Shown: piece by piece, positions 47,209 through 57,077 of the stretch
How positions within the stretch are numbered: position 1 is the first letter of the stretch
Layout: each line of letters starts with the position of its first letter
DNA from: Linnemannia elongata
Taxonomy: Eukaryota > Mortierellomycota > Mortierellomycetes > Mortierellales > Mortierellaceae
DNA: 64,000 nucleotides
Direction of reading: 5' to 3'
Assembly: GCA_036320915.1 (NCBI GenBank)
Contig: JAXBDG010000005.1
Span: forward strand, 2,843,857 to 2,907,856
Translations under genes and position numbers: made by a program
The notes under the pieces: generated by a model
Databases searched by the model: none
What the model saw: the letters and a program-made list of their open reading frames with translations, nothing else
What the model was told of the DNA's origin: nothing

Positions 47209-48160
47209 ATGGAGACACCTATTGGAGACAAGCCCATGCCAAAAAAACTTGCACGACTGTTTGACGGTCTACTGGAGGACGAATGGGTATTCCTTGATAA
47301 ACCATGGCAAATGTGCCCAAAACTTAAGACGTATCACCGTTCAGAGTGTAAGCAAATTGCGAGAGTACAGGACATGAAAGCCGCGTTGAAGAAGCGACTT
47401 GCTCCCATCCTGGTGTTTTCTTCCTGGCCAAAATATGGTGCAAGCATTATTTCCCTGGGCCATTTAACTTGCTGGAGGAAGGCATCACGTTCCTGTACTT
47501 TTTCGTCTCTGGAGAGACTATGGATTCCATATCGCAATACTTGCTATAATCCACATTCCATGTCATATACAGCACTTTCGCCAAGGTGGAGCGTGCGTTG
47601 TTGATAGGAGATCAAACGCTGTTTTGCATCCATGTTTTCGTCTTTGGAAATTCGCATTCGAACAGCCAACTGGGAAAATCCACAACTGTTCCAGCATGTT
47701 AGAACAATCATGTTGGATGGTCATGATTCTCGAGCATCGTTTAAGCTCAAAAAATCAGGTTTGAGAACACAAGTTGCTATCGATACCAATGGGATGGTAC
47801 TCTTCATATCCAAATCGGCATCATGCCGTGATAACAACGATGGCAAAATGCTGCTTGAGATGGTATTGGCAAAAAATCGGCAGCATGGACTGTATTGTCC
47901 TTGATAGGGGACACACACAGCACCATACCTGATCATCTGGAGGAAGAACAGTTGGAAGAGCATAACTTTTGTTCAAATATCCGCAAGAAACGCATGCAGT
48001 CACTCCACGGGAAACTGATTTAATGCTATGTTTGGTGGGTTTCGACCCATGTTAGAGCATACGTTTAGTGACCTCATGAAAACATTTAAAAAGTTTAACA
48101 AGGAGATTGTACGAACAGCTTTGCCTTCACTTGTTAAATGTTCGTAATTATGTACGCGCA
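47209..48160 (+). pseudogene. Decayed Harbinger-like DDE transposase copy
   Basis: A divergent, broken relative of the transposases of elements A-D. It starts METPIGDKPMPKKLARLFDG, aligning with the MSSGNVPEKLQDLF start of A. Later segments match EIRIRTANWENPQLFQHV, MLDGHDSRASF, KKSGLRTQVAIDTNGMVLFI and SKSASCRDNNDGKMLLEM. Several frameshifts and stops follow, and the region around the catalytic Glu is deleted or unrecognisable. No inverted repeats are visible. It ends where the terminal repeat of element C begins. Confidence 0.8.
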
Positions 48161-48169
48161 CTCGAAATC

Positions 48170-48495
48170 GGGAGTCATCCGGGTCCAGTATAGAGAGGCT
48201 TTGCAAGATGTGTGAGGGGATGCTGCGTAGATGAGCATATGTTTTAAAAAGGCGGTACCGGGGATGGATGAGTTTAGGATAGAGGGGAGCGTACAGTAGA
48301 TCTGGGCAAAAGAAGTAGGCTATGGGAGGTTGTGTGTATGAAAGACCTTGAGGGGGGGGAGGTTGTAGCATTACTCTAGCTGATGCCCTCAACCCCCCTT
48401 TCGTGTTATCCATTGCCGATAACCTACGGTATACGCGTGATTTACAAGTAACAAATGGCAAATGCGTTCATGGTAGACCAGGCATTTACATGATA
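48170..48495 (+). repeat. Left terminal inverted repeat of element C
   Basis: Closely matches the ends of elements A and B: GGGAGTCATCCGGG, then ttttaaaaaggcggtaccgg, a G-run, tgatgccctc and a C-run followed by ttatccattgccgat. Confidence 0.85.
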
Positions 48496-48507
48496 TAAAA
48501 CGCAAAC

Positions 48508-49717
48508 ATGTCAAGCGGCAACGTTGCCGAAAAACTCCAAGATTTATTCAGGTCGATTATCCAGGAATAGCGGATCTTTTTGGATGATCCCTGGCCAATG
48601 TACCTAAAAACTCGTAGGGCACACCGGTCTGAGTTCAAGGTCATCAAGGGTATGCGACACATGAAATTAGAGGTCATGTCCAAGCTGGGGGCTATTGCGG
48701 TGTACTTCTTCCTGACGGTCCTGTGGAATAAAGTATACTTCCCCGGTTCGTATAAGGCACTTGAAAAGGGTATTGCCTTCTTATATTTTTTTGTCTCTGG
48801 AGAATCCATGGAGTCCATGTCGGTGTTCATGCCCAGGTCTTCCTTCTACGAGATCTTTTCGCACGTTCTTCAAGGAGGAAAGGAGCCTGTTCAACAAGGA
48901 AATGGCAAGGTGCTTCTCAACCATGTTTTCCACCCCAGAGATACGCATGCGATCGGCCAGATGGAGTAACCCAAAGATGTTCAAGCATGTAACACTGCTG
49001 CTGGATGGCCATGACACACGGGCAACCTACGGGGAGTTAAAGTCGGAGATGTACAGCTTTAAGTTCAGGAAGTCAGGCCTCCGCACACAAGTATGCATAG
49101 ACGTCAACAACATGGTGGTCTTTGTGTCCAAGTCCGAGTCATGTAAGAAACACAACGATGGTACCATGCTGGTTGACATGGGTGTGGCCAAAAGGATTCA
49201 TGAGGTGGACTGCATTGGCCTCGATGGTGGATACCCACAGCATATACCCAAGCTCCTGGAGAAAGAGGACACCCTGGATATTCGCAACTTTTGTTTTCCC
49301 ATACGTAAGCGCACTGGACAGCCCTTGGATGAGGATGAGGCTACCTTTAATACGATGTTCGGAGGATTCAGGTCTATGGTTGAAAATACCTTTGGTGACC
49401 TCGGATCCACCTTTGCCAAGTTCAACCATAAAGACGCCATCCGTACCACCGACAAAAGGGAGGTTAACATGATGTTGTGGCCGTGCTTTCTGCTGCTAAA
49501 TGTACGTAATATGTCCAACAACCTCAGCCTGGATATACTACCCCACCATATGGAATGGATCGAGGATGGATTCGACTATCCAACCACCAATAAGCCTGTC
49601 CTGCAGAACTCCGAGGTAGAGACTGTCCAAAATAGGCTACAGAACGGATCTGAACTACAGGAACTCCAGAACGCGTTCTTGGGAATGGACATGTCGGAGG
49701 ATGACGAGGAATTGTAG
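48508..49717 (+). pseudogene. Element C DDE transposase, one stop and one frameshift
   Basis: Nearly identical to the element B transposase. It is broken by a TAG early on (after SIIQE) and by one extra T in gagatcttttcgcac (about 48855), which shifts the frame. Downstream of the frameshift the protein is intact to the terminal SEDDEEL, including LLLDGHDTRA, LDGGYPQHI and MVENTFGDL. The high identity despite the breaks indicates a recent copy. Confidence 0.85.
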
Positions 49718-49769
49718 GACCTGATTTCTGTAGCAGCATGTACCAAGTTTTTAAAAGCCTTACCTCACG

Positions 49770-51023
49770 TTACTCCTGGACCAGCTGACACTTCATGTCG
49801 TTTGTGCCTTTGGAGCGGACTATGCGTTCTGCAAGGAAGGTCATCTTTGGCACATGGTGGATTCTTACTTGGCCATTCGTTCCCCTATATTTTCCCCGCC
49901 ACCTTTCCCACAGGTTACAGAGGGACTTGCCGGCTCTAACTCTGGTACCACAGTCCATAATTATATGCCAGTACAAAGTCCCACGAAACTCCTTTAGGCC
50001 TGCTGCTGCAATGGTATATATGCGACCTAGCTCAAGCACATTGTAGCCGGTTCCAAAGGCGGATGAATGTATATTCTGCATATGCTTAACATACTGCCCA
50101 TCATCGGATCTGCGCTCCACAAGGACAGCTAAGGGTGCACTCTCCTTGTGGTGTCGCCTCTTTGGCCATCCAATGCGGATGTTGTCCGCAGGTACAATAC
50201 CCATGTCGGCAAACTTATATACTTCGCGGTCGAACAGTGCGTATGAGGGGAACATACCCTTGGAACCACCTGGTACCAATGTTTTGGCCTTGCAGCCCGG
50301 CTCTCTCTCATACATCTTCTCCTTGGTGACCTCCACTGTACCATTCTCGCTAACTTTGGCCTCCACGTAGTAGATGGGACGGTCGTTGAACGAGTAGTTG
50401 GCAACCAGGTGCATGGCAAGCGGCGCTGAAACTTGGGACCACATATAGCCGTACTTCTTGCGGGTTGTGGAGCTCCACCAGTGGCAGTATGCAAAGACCT
50501 TGCTTCCAGGGATATACACCGCGACCATGGCCTTTATAAGCTCAGCACGTTCTATCCAGTGTTGCTCATAGCTGTAGTCAAACGTGGTGCAGCCCTCCAA
50601 AAGTCTACGCGCATCATCCATCCTATCTCGGTAGACTGCCAGAGGGTGCAGACTTGAGCCATAAAAGGTTAACTCCAGCCGTGAAAGGCCATGATCCCTG
50701 TGGCGCAATAGAGTCCTGGTGAACTTCTCATCTGGATTGGCACCTATATCCTCCATCCTTGAGCCGAGACTCTTTCGCACATCCGCGCTTTCGAGCATCT
50801 GGACCAGCTTGTTATAGGCCTTGTACCTGATTTTTTGGGCATTGTCTGCAGGAGCAAACCAGGTCACACAATGGTCACCCAAACGTCCGCGATCGTTGAC
50901 TATCGTAGAAATGCCACGAGACTTCAAGTGCCTCTCCAAGTAGGTCCGGGTTGATACATACCTGCAGTCGTGCGTCATGTCGATGTCATGCAGGACAAGG
51001 TACCGCTTCCGAAGGACAGGCAG
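49770..51023 (-). pseudogene. Element C Rep-like gene, 5' truncated by element D
   Basis: An intact frame from LPVLRKRYLVLHDIDMTHDC to the C terminus CQLVQE. About the first 160 residues are missing: at 51023/51024 the sequence switches from Rep-like coding (tgcctgtcc on the minus strand) to the end of element D. The chimeric frame would run a few codons into the D repeat. Otherwise nearly identical to the element B protein. Confidence 0.85.
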
Positions 51024-51375
51024 GGCAATCGTCCACATCCCTAATACATGAGGAAGCACCATAGGAGTGGTCGATCGTGTATAATATCAGGCAACTTTTA
51101 AAAAGCATGGATACAGGAGGCAGAGGATTTGTATAGATGGTAGTGGTGGGTAAGAGGAGGTGGATAATATGGGTGGTGGTGTAAAGGAGAGGCCAATGGA
51201 GGTTTGGGGAGGGTTGTAGTTTTCCACTGGCCGATGCTTACACCCCCCCTTTGGTCCATTCCAGGTGTATTTGGAGATGTCTCTTGGCTATGCAGTGCAG
51301 TCTCTGAGCATCTCCCCTGACATGTATTGGAATCCGCTTTTGCTGGTATCATAGGCCCATCTTGAATGCTCTGCG
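51024..51375 (+). repeat. Left terminal inverted repeat of element D
   Basis: Pairs with 54755-55105 at very high identity by eye. It contains cttttaaaaag near 51090, a G-rich ggagggttgtag and a C-run ttacaccccccctttgg. Confidence 0.9.
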
Positions 51376-51417
51376 TTGGCGGGTTGTGGACGTCGCAATG
51401 GTACCCAATATATCATC

Positions 51418-51687
51418 ATGCCTGTTTCCCACGAAAAGTCTCTCCAGCAGGATGTTTTCGCCGAGTTTGTTGACGATCATCGTCTTGAGTATTGTATGTT
51501 TGTTTACCTCGATGCATTCCTCGATACCCATCGCGCTAAGTATCCTGACCTTGTCGACAGATGGGATCCCAATGCTATGTATGAGATGCTAGAACAGGTT
51601 TACAACGGTATCCGCCTAGAGCTCCTAAAACACGGACTTCTAACAGATAAGGCGGCTGGTGAGTATGTGATGAAAAGGTCCCAGTGA
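51418..51687 (+). CDS. Element D small protein (89 aa)
   Basis: Starts MPVSHEKSLQQDVFAEFVDD. It shares KSLQQDV, DHRLE, the VYLDAF block, HRAK, a central W and AGEYVM with the products in A and B. The predicted fold is helical; there are no Cys/His clusters. It ends just before the TTTTTAAAAA box and 53 bp before the Rep-like start. The function is unknown; conservation across two subfamilies shows it is a real element gene. Confidence 0.7.
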   Translation: MPVSHEKSLQQDVFAEFVDDHRLEYCMFVYLDAFLDTHRAKYPDLVDRWDPNAMYEMLEQVYNGIRLELLKHGLLTDKAAGEYVMKRSQ

Positions 51688-51740
51688 GCCATGGTTGGCT
51701 TGAGTGGTTTTTAAAAATTTGCCCAAACACACAAGCCAAC

Positions 51741-53432
51741 ATGACAAGATCAAACGAGTCCATTATCAACGAGATTCTCAAGAAGTACACCGGTAATTTG
51801 GCTGACTTTGGTAGGCAGTCCTGTTCCCGCAGAGAGAGTAGACAGGGCTTTGCAAAGTTTTCCAAGATGTTTTGCGACAGCTTGGTTATGTGGGGACTCT
51901 ACAATACCTTGTCTGAGGACACCAAGGGAGTAACCATTGGGAAGTACATGGCAGAGTTGCGTGAGCTTTGTAGTAGGCACTCCTTGCCCTGTGACTCTAT
52001 TAAGATGGTTACTACGGGTACAAATGTCGGCGAGGAGTATTTCTCAGAGGACATGAAGGAAGCGTACGCCGCAGAGTTTGCTGGACAGTCCCTCCACATG
52101 GGGTACATTGCCATTAAGATGTCCCTGAAACAGTGCCGAGCAAAGAGGGCTGTGTTGGCATTGTCACCCATGCTGGAGACCCTCAGAAGCAAGCATATGG
52201 TACTTCATGACATAGACATGACCCGCGACTGCCGATATGTCACAGAACGTCGTCTTGTTGAGCAACATCTGTTGCGGAATGGTATCACCAAGGTCATCAA
52301 GGACCGTAGTCGTGTGGGTGACCATTGTATCTCCTGGATGGGCAGTTCAGATGACACCAAGAACATCCGCTACAAGGTCTACAACAAGTTTGTACAGATC
52401 CTAGAGAGCGCTGAGGTCCGTAAGAGTCTTGGGTCAAGGATGGAGGGTCTTGTAGCTGATGATGACGAAAGGTTCATGGCAAGGCTGCTTCGCCACAAGG
52501 ACCATGGGATGTCCCGTCTGGAGCTGACATTCTATGGTAGTACCTTGTTGTCTTTGGACGAGTACCTGGCCCACTTGGCTGATGCAAGGGCCCTGCTGAG
52601 CACTTGTCGTGTCTATGACTACAGCTATGAGGAGATGTGGAAAGAAAGGGCCAACTACATAGAGTCCATGGTCGCAGTGCATATACCTGCCAAGAAGGTC
52701 TTTGCCTACTGCCATTGGTGGAACTCGGTGACCTCCAAAAAGTATGGATATATGTGGAAGAACGTTGGATCCAAACTTGTTCCCCTGCTGCTGGCCAACT
52801 ACTCTTTCAACGACAGGCCTATCCATTACATCAAGGTCAAGGTGGATGACGCTGGAGTGGTGGAGATTATCAGCGAGAAGGTCTACGAGAGGGAATCTGG
52901 ATGCACAGCCATGACATTGGTTGCTGGCAAGACCAAAGGCATGTTTCCCTCTCGAGACACCTGTGAGGGACTTGTCTACGAGTTCTCGGAGGTTGGCATT
53001 GTGGAGCATAAGAATATCTCCATTGGATGGCCCGAGAAGAAGCATAGCAAGAAGAGCAGGCCATTAGCAGTCCTTGTTGAGAAGCCTACATCCGATAGAC
53101 ATGAGGGATATGTCCGGTGGATGAAGAAGCCGCACTCCACCTTGTTTACCGCCGATTACAACATCCTTGTCCCAGGCACAGAATATACCGTTAATGCCGC
53201 AGGGTTGGCAGATTTCCGGGGAAACAGCTACTGGCATTTGGTCACCGAATGTGGCCTCAAGGTCAAGGCTGGAAAGTCCCTTGAAGGCATCTGGGAACGA
53301 TGGAGAGGCCAATACAGAGGAAACCATGGCGGGGTTCTCATCCACAAAATCCCCAAGATGAGGTTTTTGGCAGAGAGAAAGGTTAAAATCAGAGGTATGT
53401 CTGTCGTGAAGTGCGTCTTGGTGAGGACTTAG
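51741..53432 (+). CDS. Element D Rep-like protein (563 aa)
   Basis: The start MTRSNESIINEILKKYT aligns with MSRSKEAIINEILNKYT of A and B, and a TTTTTAAAAA box lies about 24 bp upstream. The central region has LHDIDMTRDCRYV, GDHCISW, IRYKVYNKFVQILE, VRKSLGSRM and MSRLELTFYG. The D-x-T-x-D, then Y-x-K, then R-x-E arrangement recalls the replication-initiation (Rep_trans/phage CRI-like) families, but I see no clear HUH motif, so this is tentative. The C-terminal half (AYCHWW, KKYGYMW, ANYSFNDRPIHYI, MFPSRD, GKSLEGIWERWRGQYRG) is unfamiliar. It converges with the transposase. Intact. Confidence 0.8.
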   Translation: MTRSNESIINEILKKYTGNLADFGRQSCSRRESRQGFAKFSKMFCDSLVMWGLYNTLSEDTKGVTIGKYMAELRELCSRHSLPCDSIKMVTTGTNVGEEYFSEDMKEAYAAEFAGQSLHMGYIAIKMSLKQCRAKRAVLALSPMLETLRSKHMVLHDIDMTRDCRYVTERRLVEQHLLRNGITKVIKDRSRVGDHCISWMGSSDDTKNIRYKVYNKFVQILESAEVRKSLGSRMEGLVADDDERFMARLLRHKDHGMSRLELTFYGSTLLSLDEYLAHLADARALLSTCRVYDYSYEEMWKERANYIESMVAVHIPAKKVFAYCHWWNSVTSKKYGYMWKNVGSKLVPLLLANYSFNDRPIHYIKVKVDDAGVVEIISEKVYERESGCTAMTLVAGKTKGMFPSRDTCEGLVYEFSEVGIVEHKNISIGWPEKKHSKKSRPLAVLVEKPTSDRHEGYVRWMKKPHSTLFTADYNILVPGTEYTVNAAGLADFRGNSYWHLVTECGLKVKAGKSLEGIWERWRGQYRGNHGGVLIHKIPKMRFLAERKVKIRGMSVVKCVLVRT

Positions 53433-53508
53433 ATGGTGGTAGCGTGGCATAGGTTTTTAAAAACTTGGACGTAGGTCGTAGCATGGCACAGGTTTTTAAA
53501 AACTTGGC

Positions 53509-54714
53509 TCAGATCATCTCATCCTCATCTGACAGATCCATCCCAAGGAATTCTTCCTGTAGTCGCAACAGCTCTGCACCGCTCTCCAGCCTGTTTTGCA
53601 CCGTGGCTACCTGGGACTGCACCAAGACAGACTGCTTACGTGGATAGTCAAACCCATCCTCTGCCCATGCCATATGGTGGGGTTGTACCTCAAGGTTAAG
53701 AGCATTGGACATATTACGGACATTCATCAGCAGGAAACATAGGCGCATCATCATGTTAACCTCCTTCTTGTCTGTAGTACGTATGGACTCCTTGTTGTTG
53801 AACTTTCTAAATGTACGCCCAAGATCCCCAAATGTGGCCTCGATCATGGACCTGAAGCCAGCGAACTCGGAGTTAAATAAGGCCTCATGCTCGTCCAAGT
53901 CCTGTCCCGGTTTCTTGCGGATAGGGAAGCAAAAGTTCCTTACATCCAGAGAGTCCTCACGTTCAAGCAGGGTAGGGATATGCTGTGTATATCCGCCATC
54001 AACACCTACACAGTCCATCTCATGGATCTTGTTTGCCAGGCCCATTTCTACCATCATGCTGCCGTCGTTGTTGTCTTTACATGGAGCGGACTTGGAGACA
54101 AAGAGTACCATGTGGTTGATGTCTATGCACACCTGGGTCCTGAGGCCAGACTTCTTAAGCTTGTATGAGTACATCTTGGCCTTGGTTTCGCGATATGTTG
54201 CCCGGGTATCATGACCATCCAGCAGCAGGGTAATATGCCTGAACATCCGTGGGTTAGTCCATACGGCAGACCTCATGCGGATTTCAGGGGTAGAAAACAT
54301 GTTGGCAAAACATCTCGTCATCTCCTTCTCAAACAGCCTCTTCTCGGTCTTGAAGAAAGTTCTGTAGATCTCATAGAAGCTAGACCTAGGCAAAAACACA
54401 GACATGGCCTCCATAGAATCGCCTGAAACAAGATAGTACAGGAGGGCAATACCTTTCTCCACTGCTTTGTATGGACCTGGGAAATACACCTTGTTCCAAA
54501 GGGTTGTGAGAAAGAAGAACACACCAATGGCTCCTATCTTGCCTATGACCTCCTCCTTCATGTGCTGCATGTTGTTAATTGGCTTGAGCTCCGATCGGTG
54601 GAACTTTCTGGTGGTAGGGTACAATGGCCATGGATTGTCAAGAAAGCCCCACTCCTCCGCGAGTATTGCATTCAGGCAGGCGTTGAGCTTCTTTGGGATT
54701 TTGGGCTCGGACAT
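53509..54714 (-). CDS. Element D DDE transposase (401 aa)
   Basis: A Harbinger/DDE_4-like transposase. The start is set at MSEPKIPKKLNACLNAI because it aligns with the METPIGDKPMPKKL and MSSGNVPEKL starts of relatives; an in-frame ATG lies at 54762 inside the repeat. Catalytic candidates are LLLDGHDTRA, VDGGYTQHIP and RSMIEATFGDLGR, spaced as in A and B. Other conserved blocks are FPGPYKAVEKGIALLYYLVS, KKSGLRTQVCIDINHMV and NVRNMSNALN. It ends in an acidic DEDEMI tail. All catalytic positions are present. Confidence 0.85.
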   Translation of the reverse strand: MSEPKIPKKLNACLNAILAEEWGFLDNPWPLYPTTRKFHRSELKPINNMQHMKEEVIGKIGAIGVFFFLTTLWNKVYFPGPYKAVEKGIALLYYLVSGDSMEAMSVFLPRSSFYEIYRTFFKTEKRLFEKEMTRCFANMFSTPEIRMRSAVWTNPRMFRHITLLLDGHDTRATYRETKAKMYSYKLKKSGLRTQVCIDINHMVLFVSKSAPCKDNNDGSMMVEMGLANKIHEMDCVGVDGGYTQHIPTLLEREDSLDVRNFCFPIRKKPGQDLDEHEALFNSEFAGFRSMIEATFGDLGRTFRKFNNKESIRTTDKKEVNMMMRLCFLLMNVRNMSNALNLEVQPHHMAWAEDGFDYPRKQSVLVQSQVATVQNRLESGAELLRLQEEFLGMDLSDEDEMI

Positions 54715-54754
54715 TGGGTATGTTGAAGGAAGGCCCCGCACAACCTGCCATACC

Positions 54755-55105
54755 CAGAGCATTCAAGATGGGCCTATGATACCAGCAAAAGCGGGTTCCA
54801 ATACATGTCAGAGGAGGTGCTCAGAGACTGCACTGCATAGCCAAGAGACATCTCCAAATACACCTCGAATGGACCAAAGGGGGGGTGTAAGCATCGGCCA
54901 GTGGAAAACTACACCCCCCCCCCAAACCTCCATTGGCCTCTCCTTTACACCACCACCCATATTATCCACCTCCTCTTACCCACCACTACCATCTATACAA
55001 ATCCTCTGCCTCCTGTATCCATGGTTTTTAAAAGTTGCCTGATATTATACACGATCAACCACTCCTATGATGCTTCCTCATGTATTAGGGATGTGGACGA
55101 TTGCC
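54755..55105 (-). repeat. Right terminal inverted repeat of element D
   Basis: Reverse complement of 51024-51375 with few differences. It ends ...GGGATGTGGACGATTGCC at 55105. Confidence 0.9.
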
Positions 55106-55406
55106 TTGCTTCACGTCTTGAATGTCAGCAATTAGAAATAAATGTTGCTTCATACTCTTGAAGGCTACACACAAGATGTAGACCACCCGTGATCTTTCCA
55201 CCGACAGTCCACGATGCCTTCCACTGTGATAACATGGAGAACGAACAGAGATTTCGTGTGGACATCATATAGTCTCAACAGGGATTGCTATAGTATACCT
55301 GCTCACCATGACTTGATTCCACCATGAATCCTGCTTGTTGATGACCTTGATGTTTTTAAAAATATACAAGATATGCAATAGTATGAGCTAGATTAAAATA
55401 TTCCCC
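55106..55406. repeat. 301-bp dispersed repeat, copy 1
   Basis: Almost identical to 61678-61978, the right-hand 301 bp of the insert in element A. It lies between the right end of D and the left end of B and includes a TTTTTAAAAA box at 55353-55362. A further 17 bp of unrelated sequence precede the B terminal repeat. Confidence 0.85.
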
Positions 55407-55423
55407 ATAGGTTTTTCTCCAAT

Positions 55424-55740
55424 GGGAGTCATCCGGGTCCAGTATAGAGAGGCTTTTCATGATGTGTGAGAGTATGGTGCATAGATGAGCCTATGTTTTA
55501 AAAAGGTGGTACCGGGGATGGATGAGTCCAGGATAGAGGGGAGCGTACAGTAGATCTGGGCAAAAGAAGTAGGCTCTGGGAGGTTGTGCTGCATGAAAGA
55601 CCTCGAAGGGGGGGTTGTAGCTTTACTCTGGCTGATGCCCTCGACCCCCCTTTGGCGTTATCCATTGCCGATGACCTATGGTATATGCGTGATGTACAGG
55701 TAAGGAATGACAAATGCGGTATGGCAGACCAGGTAAGTAC
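55424..55740 (+). repeat. Left terminal inverted repeat of element B
   Basis: Begins GGGAGTCATCCGGGTCC and matches the A and C ends over about 310 bp, including gttttaaaaaggtggtaccg and paired G- and C-runs flanking tggctgatgccctcg. Confidence 0.9.
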
Positions 55741-55758
55741 AGGATATACAAAACAAAT

Positions 55759-56967
55759 ATGTCAAGCGGCAACGTTCCCGAAAAACTTCAAGATTTGTTC
55801 AGGGCGATTATTCAGGAGGAGTGGACCTTCCTGGATGATCCCTGGCCAATATACCCAAAAACACGTAGGGCACACCGGTCCGAGTTCAAGGTCATCAAGG
55901 GTATGCGACACATGAAATTAGCCGTTATGTCCAAGCTGGGGGCTGTTGCGGTGTACTTCTTCCTGACGGTCCTGTGGAATAAAGTATACTTCCCCGGTCC
56001 GTATAAGGCACTTGAAAAGGGTATTGCCTTCTTATACTTTTTTGTCTCTGGAGAATCCATGGAGTCCATGTCGGTGTTCATGCCCAGGTCTTCCTTCTAC
56101 GAGATCTTTCGCACCTTCTTCAAGGAGGAAAGGAGCCTGTTCAACAAGGAAATGGCAAGGTGCTTCTCAACCATGTTTTCCACCCCAGAGATACGCATGC
56201 GATCGGCCAGATGGAGTAACCCAAAGATGTTCAAGCATGTAACACTGCTGCTGGATGGCCATGACACACGGGCAACCTACGGGGAGTTAAAGTCGGAGAT
56301 GTACAGCTTTAAGTTCAGGAAGTCAGGCCTCCGCACACAAGTATGCATAGACGTCAACAACATGGTGGTCTTTGTGTCCAAGTCCGAGTCATGTAAGAAA
56401 CACAACGATGGTACCATGCTGGTTGACATGGGTGTGGCCAAAAGGATTCATGAGGTGGACTGCATTGGCCTCGATGGTGGATACCCACAGCATATACCCA
56501 AGCTCCTGGAGAAAGAGGACACCCTGGATATTCGCAACTTTTGTTTTCCCATACGTAAGCGTAATGGAAAGCCCTTGGATGAGGATGAGGCTACCTTTAA
56601 TACGATGTTCGGAGGATTCAGGTCTATGGTTGAAAATACCTTTGGTGAGCTCGGATCCACCTTTGCCAAGTTCAACCATAAAGACGCCATCCGCACTACC
56701 GACAAGAGGGAGGTTAACATGATGTTGCGGCTGTGCTTTCTGCTGCTAAATGTACGTAATATGTCCAACAACCTCAGCCTGGATATACTACCCCACCATA
56801 TGGAATGGATCGAGGATGGATTCGACTATCCAACCACCAATAAGCCTGTCCTGCAGAACTCCGAGGTAGAGACTGTCCAAAATAGGCTACAGAATGGATC
56901 TGAACTACAGGAACTCCAGAACGCGTTCTTGGGAATGGACATGTCGGAGGATGACGAGGAACTGTAG
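55759..56967 (+). CDS. Element B DDE transposase (402 aa)
   Basis: A Harbinger/DDE_4-like transposase, expected to cut and join element ends. The start is taken at MSSGNVPEKLQDLFRAI by alignment with D and the 47.2-kb copy; the frame is open back to 55714. Candidate catalytic residues (numbered from 55714) are D181 in LLLDGHDTRA, D254 in LDGGYPQHIP and E307 in MVENTFGEL. Between them lie FKFRKSGLRTQVCID and KHNDGTMLVDMG. A C-terminal helical block (MLRLCFLLLNVRNMSNNLSL) and the acidic tail SEDDEEL complete it. No N-terminal DNA-binding finger is obvious. Intact. Confidence 0.88.
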   Translation: MSSGNVPEKLQDLFRAIIQEEWTFLDDPWPIYPKTRRAHRSEFKVIKGMRHMKLAVMSKLGAVAVYFFLTVLWNKVYFPGPYKALEKGIAFLYFFVSGESMESMSVFMPRSSFYEIFRTFFKEERSLFNKEMARCFSTMFSTPEIRMRSARWSNPKMFKHVTLLLDGHDTRATYGELKSEMYSFKFRKSGLRTQVCIDVNNMVVFVSKSESCKKHNDGTMLVDMGVAKRIHEVDCIGLDGGYPQHIPKLLEKEDTLDIRNFCFPIRKRNGKPLDEDEATFNTMFGGFRSMVENTFGELGSTFAKFNHKDAIRTTDKREVNMMLRLCFLLLNVRNMSNNLSLDILPHHMEWIEDGFDYPTTNKPVLQNSEVETVQNRLQNGSELQELQNAFLGMDMSEDDEEL

Positions 56968-56997
56968 GGCCTGATTTCTGTAGCAGCATGTACCAAG

Positions 56998-57065
56998 TTT
57001 TTAAAAACCTTATGGTATATTACCTTACGTTACTCCTGGACCAGCATGTACCAAGTTTTTAAAAA
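56998..57065. repeat. Duplicated TTTTTAAAAA spacer between convergent genes of element B
   Basis: The segment gtaccaagtttttaaaaacctta...ccttacgttactcctggaccagc is present twice in tandem (boxes at 56998-57007 and 57056-57065). It is single in A and C. A short local duplication. Confidence 0.85.
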
Positions 57066-57077
57066 CCTTACCTTACG

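Larger units (their letters stand above)
48170..51023. mobile_element. Element C: truncated Rep/DDE transposon copy
   Basis: A left terminal repeat starting GGGAGTCATCCGGGTCC, a broken DDE gene (plus) and a 5'-truncated Rep-like gene (minus). This is the same order as element B. The right part (Rep N terminus, small ORF, right repeat) is missing because element D begins at 51024, inside the Rep-like gene. Confidence 0.85.
51024..55105. mobile_element. Element D: complete Rep/DDE transposon, second subfamily (4.08 kb)
   Basis: Inverted terminal repeats of about 350 bp (51024-51375 and 54755-55105) start GGCAATCGTCCACATCCC. Inside lie a small ORF and the Rep-like gene on plus, converging with a DDE transposase on minus. 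All three frames are open. The proteins are clearly homologous to those of A/B/C but much diverged, and the outer repeat sequence differs, so this is a separate subfamily. The flanks do not show a matching target duplication, because the right flank is rearranged. Confidence 0.9.
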
